From Pseudomonas sp. dw_612 (GTDB lineage: Bacteria; Pseudomonadota; Gammaproteobacteria; Pseudomonadales; Pseudomonadaceae): a stretch of DNA of 64,000 bases. The notes beneath the pieces are model-generated. The model ran no database searches and was not told the origin of the DNA. It saw only the letters and a program-made list of their open reading frames with translations. Position numbers and translations under genes: made by a program. Positions 24,748 through 32,919 of this stretch are shown here, one piece after another; position 1 is the stretch's first letter; every line of letters starts with the position of its first letter. Location of the stretch: positions 46,624 through 110,623 of the forward strand of contig NZ_JAAVVC010000026.1 in the NCBI RefSeq assembly GCF_018449725.1, read 5' to 3'.

Positions 24748-26816
24748 GCGGCGGCTCCCTGCGTCATGCAAATACCTTCTCGGCAGGCTTCGCAGAGGGG
24801 GCAGAAATCTGCTCCCAGCACTTTGCTGGCCGACATGAGGGCGCCTTGGCTGGGCGCAATCATGGGGGGCAGTTCCGATGGTTCCAACAAGGCGTCAAGG
24901 GTGCCGGGCAGGGATAACGCGGCGGCTGAACCCGCAACCGGATCACCCCCTAACTGGATTTCGCTGCTGCTGAAAATGCCAGCGTGGCCGATCACGATGT
25001 GCTGGCCGCCGGCCTTTAAACTGAGGCTCGCTCCGGCCTCCAGCGTCAGGTGCGCCCCGGCCTTGATGTGCACCTGCTGACCCGCCTCAACCACCAGCGT
25101 CTGATCGACTCGTGTGTGGCTGTTGCTGGCGATATGCAGGTAGTCGTTGGCCTTGAGTTCTACTCTGCGGTCGGCGGTGACGGTGCGGTGTTCTTCGGCT
25201 TCCAGCACGCTGATGCTGTTGCCCCTGATGGTTTCCCGGCGTTCGTTTCCGACTTCCAGGCGGCTGTCGTGTTCGACCTTCTGCTCCATATCGCGCTGGG
25301 CGCGCAGGTAAATCAACTCCCGGCCGGCACGGTCTTCCAGGTGCAATTCGTTGAACCCGCCGCTGTCCGGCGAACTGCGGGAGCGAAATACACTTCGGGT
25401 TTTGTGGGCGGGCAATTCGTAAGGCGTCGGGTTGGCGCTGTTGGCCAGACACCCCGTGATCAACGGTTGATCAGGATCGCCTTCCAAAAAGCTGACCAGC
25501 ACCTCCATGCCTACTCGCGGGATGGTGACGCCGCCATGGACATTGCCGGCCCAATTGGATGACACCCGCAACCAGCAACTGCTTTTGTCGTCGTTGCGAC
25601 CCTGGCGGTCCCAGAAAAATTGGGCTTTGACCCGACCGTACGCGTCGCAGTGGATTTCCTCACCTTTAGGGCCAGTGACGATGGCAGTCTGGCTGCCCAG
25701 CACTTTCGGCTTTTTATAAAGGTGTGGCGGACGGTATGAAACGTCCCACGGTATGGCAACAAACTGGTTTCGATAGCCTTGAACAAAGTCGTTTTCGCGA
25801 CTGGATGCAGCACTGGGCGCGCTCTCTTCCAGGACGTTCGGCTGTTTGCATTCGTGGCGGACTTCCGTCAGCAGCCACAGGTCATTCCAATGCGTGCATG
25901 AATGCTCCGACATGTGCAGAAAATGCCCGGAAACAAACTGCTGTTGATCACTTTCGCCTTCCGCTTGCTGGTAGTCGGCCCGATGGCGTTCGAGGGCTCG
26001 CTTGGTTAAAAACTTGCCACGCTCTCGCAAGGTAAAGCGGCCAGGGTAGTCGTAATCCTCCAAGTCGGGCTGAGCCTGATGAACGTCCGGCTGGTAGTCG
26101 GACTCCAGCAGAATCCGGGCTTTTGCAAAGTCGTAGTCGCGGCGGGTGGTGCGACTGGTGCGCGTTTCGACGCGCAGTTCAAACCGATTGATCACCGATT
26201 CCTCGGCCACCATGCCGTTGTCCTGTTTGTAGAGGGTCGGCCGCTCAAGCCTGGGGAATACGGTTTGGTCATCGCCAAACACCATCACGTGTTTTTCGTG
26301 ACTGTGCTGGAAGTGGTAATGAATACCTTCCTCTTGGCACAGCCGTTGGATGAAGAACAAATCCGACTCGTCGTACTGCACGCAGTAGTCACGCGGTGGA
26401 TAGTCGGAGCCCAGCTGAAAGAGATAAAGATCGCGGTGGATGCCGTGCTCTTCCAGCACTCGCGCAACGATCTGCGGGACGTTCAACTGCTGAAAGATTC
26501 GTTGGTTGATGCGGTGGCTCAGGTAAGCCACCCGAGGCACGAGCGTCACGCTGTAACGGGTCAGGCGCTTGCCGGCATCGCCTTGGCCCGCGCGATAGAT
26601 TTGCCCGTGAATGCCGCCACCTTCGCTGAACGCCAGAAAGGCTTGTTTGTGCAGCAGGCTTTCAAGATCGAGATTGGGCTTTTCGCTGACCAGCACCACG
26701 TCGAAGGCATAGGGCGTGCTGATCGCTTCCCGGCCTGTGAACTCAAGCACTTGAAGATCCGTCTTCAGGTCTTGAATCGTCAGAGTGAAACGCTTTGGAG
26801 GGCTGTGACCAAACAT
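24744..26816 (-). CDS. vgrG: Type VI secretion spike protein VgrG (TssI)
   Basis: 690 residues. The N-terminal gp27-like region (about 8-310) starts FTLTIQDLKTDLQVLEFTGRE. The gp5 OB-fold follows (KGEEIHCDAYGRVKAQFFWD, then SNWAGNVHGGVTIPRVGMEV), and a beta-helix needle with Val/His/Thr repeats ends near 640. The short tail (about 50 residues) closes with CPLCEACREG, a Cys cluster that may bind metal. There is no enzymatic extension, so the lipase is delivered as separate cargo. No other T6SS structural genes lie in the window, so this is an orphan vgrG island depending on a core cluster elsewhere. Confidence 0.96.
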   Translation of the reverse strand: MFGHSPPKRFTLTIQDLKTDLQVLEFTGREAISTPYAFDVVLVSEKPNLDLESLLHKQAFLAFSEGGGIHGQIYRAGQGDAGKRLTRYSVTLVPRVAYLSHRINQRIFQQLNVPQIVARVLEEHGIHRDLYLFQLGSDYPPRDYCVQYDESDLFFIQRLCQEEGIHYHFQHSHEKHVMVFGDDQTVFPRLERPTLYKQDNGMVAEESVINRFELRVETRTSRTTRRDYDFAKARILLESDYQPDVHQAQPDLEDYDYPGRFTLRERGKFLTKRALERHRADYQQAEGESDQQQFVSGHFLHMSEHSCTHWNDLWLLTEVRHECKQPNVLEESAPSAASSRENDFVQGYRNQFVAIPWDVSYRPPHLYKKPKVLGSQTAIVTGPKGEEIHCDAYGRVKAQFFWDRQGRNDDKSSCWLRVSSNWAGNVHGGVTIPRVGMEVLVSFLEGDPDQPLITGCLANSANPTPYELPAHKTRSVFRSRSSPDSGGFNELHLEDRAGRELIYLRAQRDMEQKVEHDSRLEVGNERRETIRGNSISVLEAEEHRTVTADRRVELKANDYLHIASNSHTRVDQTLVVEAGQQVHIKAGAHLTLEAGASLSLKAGGQHIVIGHAGIFSSSEIQLGGDPVAGSAAALSLPGTLDALLEPSELPPMIAPSQGALMSASKVLGADFCPLCEACREGICMTQGAAA

Positions 26817-27094
26817 CCTTTGTTCCTTCGACGGCCGCTGAGGTGTTCACATCCTCATTCGATGAGGCGGATGCGAGTGACCCAAAAACTAACAAGCGTG
26901 CCGAAGAAAAAATGTAAGGCGGTTCTTTAAACGTCGTAGGACGCGACTCTGAATGTTGCGTTGGCGATGTTTTTTACTTACGCGCTCACGAGCAGATTCC
27001 TACCCATCAGTGTTCACTGAAGATCAATTGCGGCAGCGAGCCTGATCGCGAAAGCGGCAGGCCTGCCACCATTGATGGTGAATTTTATGGCCTC

Positions 27095-27161
27095 TTCGCG
27101 AGCAGGCTCGCTCCCACAGGGAAATGCCTTCCAAATTGTGGGAGCGAGGCTTGCCCGCGAA
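27095..27161. repeat. REPIN (variant)
   Basis: Inverted pair TTCGCGAGCAGGCTCGCTCC / GTGGGAGCGAGGCTTGCCCG downstream of the DUF6124 gene; the neighbouring 19-kb remnant carries a REPIN at the equivalent place. Confidence 0.8.
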
Positions 27162-27192
27162 GGCAGCCTTCAATTCACCGCAAAATTAACGG

Positions 27193-27564
27193 CTAAACCT
27201 TACCCTCAGCCATCGCCTCATGGTGATCCAACACCCGCTCCACCAACAACTGCACGCCATCCGTCAAACGGCTGATCGCCAGGGCGACGGAGCGGCGTGA
27301 GCCTTCCACATCGTCCGCCAGGTTAGCCGCAATCGCGCTGATGGACATCAAGTCCTCGGAAGCATTGGCCAGCATAGCCTCGGGGTCGTCGACATCCGGG
27401 GCAACGGCGAAGAGGTGGTATTTACGGCGCTTGGTTCGTTTTTCGTCAGCAGGGGGAAAGTAATGGGCGAAGGCGCGGTCGGCGGCTTCTTTCATTTTTT
27501 CTGCATCGAGGGATGCTTGGGAATCGGTCCCGGATTCTGGGGGGTTGGGGGTAGCTTTGAACAT
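27193..27564 (-). CDS. DUF6124 family protein
   Basis: 123 residues starting MFKATPNPPES. The typical features of the pseudomonad family are present: a MFK-x-TPNPP start, a helix around AADRAFAHYFPP, LFAVAPDVDDPEAMLANASE in the middle, and a helical C-terminus ending near LVERVLDHHEA. No enzymatic motif, signal peptide or membrane segment is seen. The function of the family is unknown; it occurs in several copies in many Pseudomonas genomes. The upstream 300 bases form a highly structured leader. A 3' fragment of a second copy lies at 19756-19868. Confidence 0.8.
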   Translation of the reverse strand: MFKATPNPPESGTDSQASLDAEKMKEAADRAFAHYFPPADEKRTKRRKYHLFAVAPDVDDPEAMLANASEDLMSISAIAANLADDVEGSRRSVALAISRLTDGVQLLVERVLDHHEAMAEGKV

Positions 27565-27600
27565 AGTGAATCTCCGTCTAACGAGTTTTAGCTGCTCCAT

Positions 27601-27910
27601 TAGGCTTCCAGGCGAAAGGGTGGCAGCTGTACGCGGGCTGGAAACCCGGGGTAAACGGACAAAACCCGGCAGACCCGAAGGTCTCCCGCGCACAACCGCC
27701 ATAACGGAGCGCACTCATTAAAGGTGCGCAAGCATACGTTAAGAACAGCGCTTTTGTGTCGTTTACACCACGGGTTTCCAAGCCCGGTCGCTGAGTTTGC
27801 AGCGACCCACAAACGATAACGATCAACCCAAAACCCCACCAGTCAGCGGCTTCCCGCATTGCTGTAGTCCACGACGCCAGACCACGTAGCCGCTCACCCC
27901 TCCTGTGGCG
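27601..27910 (-). ncRNA. Structured leader or MITE-like element upstream of DUF6124
   Basis: Two imperfect ~45-base inverted arms face each other: 27618-27660 (with CGGGCTGGAAACCCGGGGTA) and 27758-27808 (complementary CGTTTACACCACGGGTTTCC and beyond). Between them lie perfect hairpins AGACC-CGAA-GGTCT (27671-27684) and GCGCAC-N9-GTGCGC (27709-27729). The right arm itself folds as GTCGCTG/CAGCGAC. No protein of the expected type is encoded. Such regular stems suggest a transcribed structured RNA in the 5' region of the DUF6124 mRNA, or a mobile inverted-repeat element. I believe similar sequences precede other DUF6124 genes, from memory only. Confidence 0.5.
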
Positions 27911-27948
27911 CAACTTTTAAACACAAATCCCCATTCGGCTGCCAAAAG

Positions 27949-27977
27949 TTGAAGATTCCCAAAAAGGGACCTATCGT
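27949..27977 (+). promoter_or_regulatory. Predicted sigma-70 promoter of the NTase-HEPN operon
   Basis: TTGAAG (27949-27954) and TATCGT (27972-27977) are 17 bases apart. The -10 box falls in the spacer between the two palindromic operator sites, giving a predicted start near 27984 and a leader of about 23 bases. Confidence 0.5.
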
Positions 27978-27990
27978 TCCCTTTTTGGGA
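27957..27990. promoter_or_regulatory. Tandem palindromic operator
   Basis: TCCCAAAAAGGGA (27957-27969) and TCCCTTTTTGGGA (27978-27990) are perfect reverse complements separated by eight bases. Each is also a palindrome of the form TCCC-N5-GGGA, so two dimer sites lie 21 bases apart, two helical turns on the same DNA face. They flank the predicted -10 box. The HTH domain of the following gene product is the obvious candidate ligand. Confidence 0.7.
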
Positions 27991-28006
27991 CTCTTCGGTT
28001 GCCACT

Positions 28007-28636
28007 GTGAAAAACCTTTCCCTCAGCGAAGCCTTGTTCACCACCACCCAGCAAAAAGTGCTGGGCTTGTTGTTCGGCAAACCCGACCAGAGCTTTTACG
28101 CCAACGAAATCGCCCGCTGGGCTCAAGTGGGTAAAGGCAGCCTGATGCGTGAGCTGGATCGGTTGCAGCAGGCCGGCGTGCTGACCTTGACCCGCCAGGG
28201 CAACCAGACCCATTACCAAGCCAATCCCGACTGCCCGATCTATGCCGAACTGCTGGGCATCGCCCGCAAAACCTTCGGCATCGCCGAGCCCCTGCGCCAG
28301 GCGCTGCAACCCTTTGCCGAACAGATCACTTGGGCCTTTGTGTACGGCTCCATCGCCAAGGATTCGGCAAACGCATCCAGTGACATTGATCTCATGCTGA
28401 TCGGCGAAGGCCTGCACTACAGTGAAGTGATGGAGCGGCTCATGCCCCTGGAGGAGCAACTGGGTCGCGTCCTCAACCCGACGCTCTACACCCCCGGCGA
28501 CTGGGCCGCGAAACTGGCGGCTGAAAACAGCTTTGTCGTGCGTGTGGCGCAGCAGGACAAGATCAATCTGATGGGGCAAAACCCTTTGGAGTCCAAGGAT
28601 GGGCAGCAACGAGAATCTGGAAAACCTGTTACGTAG
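28007..28636 (+). CDS. Winged-helix MNT-type nucleotidyltransferase (antitoxin-like)
   Basis: 209 residues from GTG 28007; no clear ribosome binding site precedes it. Residues 1-75 form a winged helix-turn-helix (FYANEIARWAQVGKGSLMRE then LDRLQQAGVLTLTRQGNQ). Residues 100-185 are a minimal nucleotidyltransferase: G114-S115 in FVYGSIAKDS and D126-x-D128 in SSDIDLMLIG. In MntA-HepT (type VII) systems the MNT protein AMPylates the HEPN toxin; here the fused HTH also suggests autoregulation. The last 38 bases overlap the HEPN gene. A tandem palindrome lies 17 bases upstream. Confidence 0.85.
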   Translation: MKNLSLSEALFTTTQQKVLGLLFGKPDQSFYANEIARWAQVGKGSLMRELDRLQQAGVLTLTRQGNQTHYQANPDCPIYAELLGIARKTFGIAEPLRQALQPFAEQITWAFVYGSIAKDSANASSDIDLMLIGEGLHYSEVMERLMPLEEQLGRVLNPTLYTPGDWAAKLAAENSFVVRVAQQDKINLMGQNPLESKDGQQRESGKPVT

Positions 28637-29024
28637 CGGTGGACTGAAAGCCGAACCGCCAGATCGCAAGGAATGCGAAGGGCTGATGCGTTCGGCGGTG
28701 GATAGATTGAAGGATGCGCAGACGGCTTCGCTGTCTTTCGCGAGTCGTTTCGACCTGGCTTACAACGCTGCCCATGCCTTGGCTCTGACGGCACTTCGCT
28801 TGTGTGGTTACCGTTCAGACAAGCGGTATCTGGTGTTTCAGTGTCTGGTTCACACGGCGGATATTGGCAAGGTGCAGGTGCGGTTGTTTGCCCTGTGTCA
28901 TGAGCGACGGAACCTGGCGGAGTACGAAGGCTATATGGATGAAGACCCGGCGTTGTTGGCGCAGTTGTTGGAAAGTGCTGAGCAGCTTTTGATTCGGGTG
29001 CAGGAGCAGATGGCCGGGCTGTGA
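28599..29024 (+). CDS. HEPN-like partner of the nucleotidyltransferase (toxin-like)
   Basis: 141 residues, all-helical. The first HEPN helix region includes RFDLAYNAAHALALTALRL (51-69) and the second ends in the motif region HERRNLAEYEGY (101-112). Canonical HEPN RNases carry R-x4-6-H with RN-x3-H. Here RRN is followed by L-A-E-Y, so the usual catalytic His position holds Tyr, although His101 precedes the Arg pair. Related HEPN-like proteins paired with HTH-nucleotidyltransferases show similar RRN-x2-EY motifs as far as I recall. The ATG (28599) has AAGG close upstream and lies within the end of the partner gene, a tight pairing typical of toxin-antitoxin operons. Confidence 0.75.
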   Translation: MGSNENLENLLRSGGLKAEPPDRKECEGLMRSAVDRLKDAQTASLSFASRFDLAYNAAHALALTALRLCGYRSDKRYLVFQCLVHTADIGKVQVRLFALCHERRNLAEYEGYMDEDPALLAQLLESAEQLLIRVQEQMAGL

Positions 29025-29063
29025 TGCTCTGTCATTGGAAGTTGTGGTGATTGTTCTAGCCCC

Positions 29064-29129
29064 TTCGCGAGCAAGCCCGCTCCCACAGGGGAATGCATTC
29101 CAAACTGTGGGAGCGGGCTTGCTCGCGAA
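29064..29129. repeat. REPIN
   Basis: Inverted pair TTCGCGAGCAAGCCCGCTCC / GTGGGAGCGGGCTTGCTCGC between the HEPN gene and mdcA. Confidence 0.85.
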
Positions 29130-29262
29130 GGCGTCAGCACTGGCTGCCTACCTCTTGAGCGAATCGTTACTCCAACCGTAACGATCCGTCGCTCTGCTTG
29201 ATTGATACCCCACACCCAACCCTCCTATGGTGACCCCACGACAGCGAACCCGTGGAGTGGTC

Positions 29263-30933
29263 ATGACAACAACAATATCCCCCGACGCGCGATGGACGCG
29301 GCGGCGCAGCGAGAAGCAGCGGCGTCTTGAGTTGGTCAAAGGCTTTGCCGACGGCGTGGTGTTGCCCACCGACAAGATCGTCGCGGCGCTGGAGGCGTTG
29401 ATCCTGCCCGGCGACCGGGTGGTGCTGGAGGGCAATAACCAGAAGCAGGCGGATTTCCTTTCGCGCTCCCTGGCCAAGGCTGATCCGGCGAAGCTGCACG
29501 ATTTGCACATGATCATGCCCAGTGTCGGACGCTCCGAGCACCTGGACCTGTTCGAACGCGGCATTGCCCGCAAGCTCGATTTCTCCTTCGCCGGCACCCA
29601 GAGCCTGCGCATCAGCCAGTTGCTGGAAGACGGCTTGCTGGAAATCGGCGCGATCCACACCTACATCGAACTCTATGCGCGGCTGGTGGTGGATCTGATC
29701 CCCAACGTCGTGCTGTCGGCCGGTTTCATGGCCGACCGCGCCGGCAACATCTACACCGGCCCGAGCACCGAAGACACCCCGGCATTGATCGAACCGGCAG
29801 CCTTCAGCGACGGCATTGTCATCGTCCAGGTCAACCAATTGGTGGACGACGTGACTGACCTGCCGCGCGTTGATATTCCCGCGTCCTGGGTCGATTTCGT
29901 GGTGGTGGCGGACAAGCCGTTCTACATCGAACCGCTGTTCACCCGCGACCCACGGCACATCAAGCCTGTGCATGTGTTGATGGCGATGATGGCGATTCGC
30001 GGGATCTACGAAAAACACAACGTGCAGTCCCTGAACCACGGCATCGGTTTCAACACCGCCGCCATCGAATTGATCCTGCCGACCTACGGCGAATCCCTCG
30101 GCCTCAAAGGCAAGATCTGCCGCAACTGGACGCTCAACCCGCACCCAACCCTGATCCCGGCCATCGAAAGTGGTTGGGTCGAAAGCGTGCATTGCTTCGG
30201 CACCGAACTGGGGATGGAAAACTACATCGCCGCCCGGCCCGACGTGTTCTTCACCGGGCGCGACGGCTCGCTGCGCTCCAACCGGATGTTCTGCCAATTG
30301 GCCGGGCAATACGCGGTGGACCTGTTTATCGGCGCGACCCTGCAAGTCGATGGCGACGGTCATTCCTCTACGGTGACTCGCGGACGACTCGCCGGGTTCG
30401 GTGGCGCGCCAAACATGGGTCACGACCCACGCGGTCGCCGTCACGGCACCCCGGCCTGGCTCGACATGCGCCACGACGATGCGCCGGAAGCGTTGCTCGA
30501 ACGCGGTAAAAAACTCGTGGTGCAAATGGTCGAGACGTTCCAGGAGGGCGGCAAACCGACCTTCGTCGAAACCCTCGACGCCGTGGAAGTCGCGCGCAAA
30601 AGCGGCATGCCACTGGCGCCGATCATGATCTACGGCGATGACGTCACGCACCTGCTGACCGAAGAAGGCATCGCCTATCTGTACAAGGCCCGTTCGCTGG
30701 AAGAACGCCAGGCGATGATCGCGGCGGTCGCTGGCGTCACCGTGATCGGCATGCGCCACAACCCGAAAGACACCGCGCGCATGCGCCGCGAAGGCTTGAT
30801 CGCCTTGCCCGAAGACCTCGGCATCCGCCGCACCGACGCCACTCGCGAATTGCTCGCGGCGAAAAGCGTGGCCGATCTGGTGGAGTGGTCCGGGGGCCTC
30901 TACAACCCGCCCGCCAAGTTCAGGAGCTGGTAA
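29263..30933 (+). CDS. mdcA: Malonate decarboxylase alpha subunit (acyl-carrier-protein transferase)
   Basis: 556 residues from ATG 29263. MdcA moves the acyl carrier protein from acetate to malonate, forming malonyl-S-ACP. The family is recognised from VLEGNNQKQADFLSR, LHMIMPSVGRSEHLDLF, GFMADRAGNIYTGPS and RLAGFGGAPNMGHDPRGRR. It is the first gene of the mdc operon. GGAG lies eight bases upstream of the ATG, and an upstream in-frame start at 29227 lacks such a site. The stop is followed at once by the mdcB ATG. Confidence 0.97.
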   Translation: MTTTISPDARWTRRRSEKQRRLELVKGFADGVVLPTDKIVAALEALILPGDRVVLEGNNQKQADFLSRSLAKADPAKLHDLHMIMPSVGRSEHLDLFERGIARKLDFSFAGTQSLRISQLLEDGLLEIGAIHTYIELYARLVVDLIPNVVLSAGFMADRAGNIYTGPSTEDTPALIEPAAFSDGIVIVQVNQLVDDVTDLPRVDIPASWVDFVVVADKPFYIEPLFTRDPRHIKPVHVLMAMMAIRGIYEKHNVQSLNHGIGFNTAAIELILPTYGESLGLKGKICRNWTLNPHPTLIPAIESGWVESVHCFGTELGMENYIAARPDVFFTGRDGSLRSNRMFCQLAGQYAVDLFIGATLQVDGDGHSSTVTRGRLAGFGGAPNMGHDPRGRRHGTPAWLDMRHDDAPEALLERGKKLVVQMVETFQEGGKPTFVETLDAVEVARKSGMPLAPIMIYGDDVTHLLTEEGIAYLYKARSLEERQAMIAAVAGVTVIGMRHNPKDTARMRREGLIALPEDLGIRRTDATRELLAAKSVADLVEWSGGLYNPPAKFRSW

Positions 30934-31785
30934 ATGCACGCACTTAACCTGCAACCCAAAACACTGACCCTGGCTGATCGGCTGGCGGATTTGGCGGTGG
31001 ATGCGCTGATCGACGAAGCGGACCTGTCGCCGAAACCGGCGCTGGTGGACCGTCGCGGCAATGGCGCGCACACCGATTTGCACCTCGGGCTGATGCACGC
31101 TTCGGCGCTGTCTTTGTGGCCAGCGTTCAAGGAAATGGCCGACGCAGCCATCGAGTTTGGCGACGTCGGTCTGCCGCTGCGCGAAGCCCTCGGGCGGATT
31201 GGTCGGGAAGGGGAGCAGGCAATGCTTGCGACCACCAATGGCGTGAATACCCATCGAGGGGCGATTTGGGCCTTGGGTTTGTTGGTGGCTGCCGCCGCCC
31301 TCGAAAACACAAGCGCCAGCACCGTTACGCTGTGCGCCGCACGCCTGGCATTGCTCGACGACCGCTACGCGCCACGTCCACTGAGCCATGGCGCGCAAGT
31401 CGCCCAACGTTACGGCGCACGCGGCGCCCGTGAAGAAGCGCAACTCGGCTTCCCTTCAGTCCTGCAACGCGCACTGCCCCAACTCAAGCGCAGCCGCGCC
31501 TTGGGCCACGGCGAACAAAATGCGCGCCTCGATGCCTTGCTGGCGATCATGACCCGACTGGCCGACACCTGCGTGCTCTACCGCGCCGGCGAAACCGGTC
31601 TGCAAACCATGCAACTCGGCGCCCAGGCTGTGCTCGATGCCGGCGGCAGTGCCAGCCTCGGCGGCCGTCGGCGCTTGCATGAACTGGATGAACAATTAAT
31701 CGCGTTGAACGCCTCGCCCGGCGGCGCTGCTGATTTGCTCGCCGCGTGCCTGTTCATCGACCGCATCGAATCCGGAGCTTTCTGA
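30934..31785 (+). CDS. mdcB: Triphosphoribosyl-dephospho-CoA synthase MdcB
   Basis: 283 residues. MdcB makes the precursor of the ACP prosthetic group from ATP and dephospho-CoA. The CitG/MdcB signature GVNTHRGAIWALGLL, the conserved KPALVDRRGNGAHTDL near the N-terminus and TCVLYRAGETGLQTMQ are present. The gene starts directly after the mdcA stop and its own stop overlaps mdcC by one base. Confidence 0.96.
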   Translation: MHALNLQPKTLTLADRLADLAVDALIDEADLSPKPALVDRRGNGAHTDLHLGLMHASALSLWPAFKEMADAAIEFGDVGLPLREALGRIGREGEQAMLATTNGVNTHRGAIWALGLLVAAAALENTSASTVTLCAARLALLDDRYAPRPLSHGAQVAQRYGARGAREEAQLGFPSVLQRALPQLKRSRALGHGEQNARLDALLAIMTRLADTCVLYRAGETGLQTMQLGAQAVLDAGGSASLGGRRRLHELDEQLIALNASPGGAADLLAACLFIDRIESGAF

Positions 31786-32084
31786 TGGAAACCTTATCCT
31801 TTGAATTCCCCGCCGGGCAGCCGCCCCGGGGCCGGACGCTGGTGGGCTGTGTCGGCTCGGGCGATCTGGAAGTGCTGATCGAACCGGGGCAGCCCGGCAA
31901 GTTGACCATTCAGGTACAGACCTCCGTCAACGGCGCCGAACAACGCTGGCAGCATCTGTTTGCGCGGATGTTCGACGGTCAGACACCGCCAGCGATGGCC
32001 ATCGATATTCACGACTTCGGCGCGACGCCGGGGGTGGTGCGCTTGCGTCTGGAGCAAGGCTTTGAGGAGATTGGCCATGACTGA
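31785..32084 (+). CDS. mdcC: Malonate decarboxylase acyl carrier protein (delta subunit)
   Basis: 99 residues. The expected prosthetic-group attachment site is Ser25 in VGSGDLEVL, which carries 2'-(5''-phosphoribosyl)-3'-dephospho-CoA in characterised homologues. IDIHDFGATPGVVRLRLEQG is a typical C-terminal segment. The start codon shares one base with the mdcB stop (TGATG) and the end overlaps mdcD by eight bases. Confidence 0.96.
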   Translation: METLSFEFPAGQPPRGRTLVGCVGSGDLEVLIEPGQPGKLTIQVQTSVNGAEQRWQHLFARMFDGQTPPAMAIDIHDFGATPGVVRLRLEQGFEEIGHD

Positions 32085-32919
32085 TCTCCTCAACAAACAC
32101 AGCTTCGTCGAACTCGGCGCGCGGCAACGGGCGAAAGCCTTGCTCGATGCCGGCACCTTCCGCGAATTGCTTGACCCGTTTCAACGCGTCATGTCGCCAT
32201 GGCTGTCGCGCCAGGGCGTGGTGCCGCAGGCCGATGACGGCGTGGTGATCGCCAAGGGCAGCATCGATGGTTTGCCGGTGGTCATCGCGGCGATTGAAGG
32301 TTCATTCCAGGGCGGCAGCCTCGGCGAAGTCGGCGGGGCGAAAATGGCCGGTGCGCTGGAGCTGGCGGCGGAAGACAACCGCAACGGCATTCCGACCCGC
32401 GCCGTGTTGCTGCTGGAAACCGGTGGCGTGCGCTTGCAGGAAGCCAACCTCGGGCTGGCGGCGATTGCCGATATTCACGCGGCGATTGTCGATTTGCGCC
32501 AGTACCAACCGGTGGTTGGCGTGGTGGCGGGCAGCGTCGGTTGCTTTGGCGGGATGTCGATTGCCGCCGGGTTGTGCAGTTATTTGCTGGTGACCCAGGA
32601 AGCGCGGCTTGGCCTGAACGGTCCGCAGGTGATCGAGCAGGAAGCCGGGATTGAGGAATACGACTCTCGCGACCGTCCTTTCATCTGGAGCCTGACCGGT
32701 GGCGAGCAGCGGTTTGCCAGTGGTTTGGTGGATCGTTATGCCGCCGATGATGTGGCGCAGATTCAGCGGCAGGTCGGTGAATTGCTTCAGCTAGGTTTGC
32801 CGGCGCAGCAACGTAGCCAACAGTCCGAACTGTTTCTGCAACGGCTGGCGCGCCTGGATGCCGAGCCGCAAATCGAACCGTCGGTGGTTCGCGATCTGTA
32901 TCAAGGAGAGCGCTCATGA
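32077..32919 (+). CDS. mdcD: Malonate decarboxylase beta subunit
   Basis: 280 residues of the crotonase/carboxyltransferase fold. With MdcE it decarboxylates malonyl-S-ACP to acetyl-S-ACP. Recognisable parts are SFQGGSLGEVGGAKMAGALE, LLLETGGVRLQEANLGL and GGMSIAAGLCSYLLVT, where backbone amides should form an oxyanion hole. The ATG overlaps the mdcC stop by eight bases. Confidence 0.96.
   Translation: MTDLLNKHSFVELGARQRAKALLDAGTFRELLDPFQRVMSPWLSRQGVVPQADDGVVIAKGSIDGLPVVIAAIEGSFQGGSLGEVGGAKMAGALELAAEDNRNGIPTRAVLLLETGGVRLQEANLGLAAIADIHAAIVDLRQYQPVVGVVAGSVGCFGGMSIAAGLCSYLLVTQEARLGLNGPQVIEQEAGIEEYDSRDRPFIWSLTGGEQRFASGLVDRYAADDVAQIQRQVGELLQLGLPAQQRSQQSELFLQRLARLDAEPQIEPSVVRDLYQGERS

Noticed and set aside
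20924..26816. Prophage remnant, because VgrG resembles phage tail spike proteins
   Set aside because: The DUF4123 adaptor, lipase and lipoprotein mark a T6SS effector island; no capsid, terminase or integrase is present.
27578..27913. Open frame inside the structured leader of DUF6124
   Set aside because: It runs through the inverted arms and hairpins, has no ribosome binding site and no family resemblance; RNA or repeat structure explains the sequence better.
29167..31443. 758-codon open frame opposite mdcA/mdcB
   Set aside because: Shadow of two well-recognised enzymes; composition is typical of antisense frames in GC-rich DNA.
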